DNA from: an uncultured Eubacteriales bacterium
GTDB lineage: Bacteria > Bacillota > Clostridia > Peptostreptococcales > Anaerovoracaceae
Length of the DNA stretch: 12,322 nt
Direction of reading: 5' to 3'
Assembly (NCBI GenBank): GCA_910585135.1
Contig: CAJUEB010000056.1
Coordinates: 1 to 12,322, forward strand
Part shown: in pieces, positions 11,762 through 12,322 of the stretch
Numbering within the stretch: the stretch's first letter is position 1
How the letters are laid out: every line of letters begins with the position of its first letter
Program-made: the position numbers and the translations under genes
Notes under the pieces: generated by a model
What the model was told of the DNA's origin: nothing
Database searches by the model: none
The model's input: the letters and a program-made list of their open reading frames with translations, nothing else

Positions 11762-12322
11762 CTACTTATTACCGTACCGCTCGTTCATAATTACCTGAAA
11801 TCTTCTGATACGTTCCTCATCCGATATTTCTTCTATTTCCTTTTCTTCCAGTGGAACAGATGAATGGTAAGCCAGTGTTTTGTCCTGCCATTCTAAGAAT
11901 TCATCAAAACGTGTCTGATAAACTCTGAAAGACTCTCTCTGTTTTTCTAACTGTTCAAGGAAAAGGCAGATGTCCTGGTTTAATGGCGCTTCTTTATCTT
12001 TCCCATTGAAATTTACTGAACATTGCCAACCGTCATAGTTGGGAGGTCTCTTTATTTCGATTTCAAAGTTAAGGTCCTTTACTCTGTCTAACTTAAAAAA
12101 GAACTGTAAGATGTCCGATAAGTTGGATAGAGGTTTTTTGTTTGTGTCATACCCCATGAGATAGGATGACTCACATTCCAGAACTCTTGCAATCTCATTG
12201 GTCATAGCAACGGAAAGTTCAATTTCTCCGCTTTCGTATTTCTGTACAGTGCGGAGAGATTTCCCCAAGAGGTTTGCAAGCTCTGTCTGATTAAGTCCTT
12301 TGGCTTTTCGTGCAGTACGGAT
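11762..12322 (-). CDS. XRE-family HTH transcriptional regulator, 5' end off window
   Basis: DNA-binding regulator, likely controlling the element. The frame is open to the right edge, so the true start lies beyond 12322; 186 residues are visible. The first 60 or so form a Cro/C1-type helix-turn-helix: RTARKAKGLNQTELANLLG, then KSLRTVQKYESGEIEL and TNEIARVLECESSYLMGY. The rest (about 120 residues) is charged, with helical segments rich in Glu and Lys (LEQLEKQRESFRVYQTRFDEF, EEKEIEEISDEERIRRF) and no family I recognise. It may carry ligand or dimerisation functions. It reads in the same direction as the integrase and its stop is 25 bp before the integrase start, with the integrase ribosome binding site in the gap, so the two are probably co-transcribed. 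A TTG at 12268 is not a sensible start because it would remove half of the HTH. Confidence 0.85.
   Translation of the reverse strand: MRTARKAKGLNQTELANLLGKSLRTVQKYESGEIELSVAMTNEIARVLECESSYLMGYDTNKKPLSNLSDILQFFFKLDRVKDLNFEIEIKRPPNYDGWQCSVNFNGKDKEAPLNQDICLFLEQLEKQRESFRVYQTRFDEFLEWQDKTLAYHSSVPLEEKEIEEISDEERIRRFQVIMNERYGNK

Larger units (their letters stand above)
10435..12322. mobile_element. Left end of an integrated element next to rpsI
   Basis: An integrase gene reading toward rpsI, iterons and an XRE-type regulator upstream of the integrase are the usual arrangement at one end of an integrative element. The junction is placed only approximately, somewhere between the rpsI 3' end (10434) and the iterons (10546); the matching repeat at the other end is outside the window. 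The element type cannot be determined because no conjugation, replication or capsid gene is visible. Elements inserting at the 3' end of rpsI have been reported in streptococci, as I recall. Confidence 0.7.

Overview
The window looks like chromosomal DNA of an anaerobic Gram-positive Firmicute, most likely class Clostridia. The evidence is AGGAGG-type ribosome binding sites, sigma-A-like promoters, hairpin-plus-T-run terminators, a clostridial-looking release factor 1, and the order prfA - sua5 - rpiB - upp, which is conserved in Firmicutes. A narrower placement cannot be supported from the sequence alone. The right-hand 1.8 kb is visibly more A+T-rich and is the end of an integrated mobile element.

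Layout: (1) 1-185, a terminator-like hairpin of an off-window gene, then an extended -10 promoter for prfA. (2) 186-5159, housekeeping genes on the plus strand: prfA (release factor 1), sua5/tsaC-type threonylcarbamoyl-AMP synthase, rpiB (ribose-5-phosphate isomerase B), upp (uracil phosphoribosyltransferase) and tyrS (tyrosyl-tRNA synthetase). (3) 5160-5469, a gene-poor stretch with a degenerate 17-bp tandem array, a possible 19-codon ORF whose ribosome binding site can be sequestered, an intrinsic terminator, and a good promoter for the next operon. (4) 5470-7890, a polar amino acid ABC transporter operon: lipoprotein, permease, ATPase. (5) 7954-8970, a convergent low-specificity L-threonine aldolase with its own promoter and terminator. 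(6) 9290-10434, the rplM-rpsI (L13-S9) operon behind a strong promoter and a leader of about 265 nt rich in hairpins. (7) 10435-12322, a boundary zone with three 11-bp-spaced TTTGCAACA iterons, a tyrosine integrase, and the 3' portion of an XRE-family regulator, both genes on the minus strand. The element continues off the right edge.

The most unusual item is the substrate-binding lipoprotein at 5470-6267. Its two halves are in reversed order compared with the normal SBP_bac_3 family. The segment that is usually C-terminal (AVEAGSAGE to the end of lobe 2 and the return into lobe 1) follows the lipoprotein signal directly. The segment that is usually N-terminal (KGTLIVGITDFAPM to NAQVVVVP) comes last. 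The frame is intact, the signal peptide and ribosome binding site are good, and the permease and ATPase next to it look normal. This suggests a natural circular permutation of an amino acid binding protein within a functional operon. Other points worth checking are the 17-bp array after tyrS, the L13 leader with its duplicated AGTAGGCAGA motif, and the integrase-proximal iterons downstream of rpsI.
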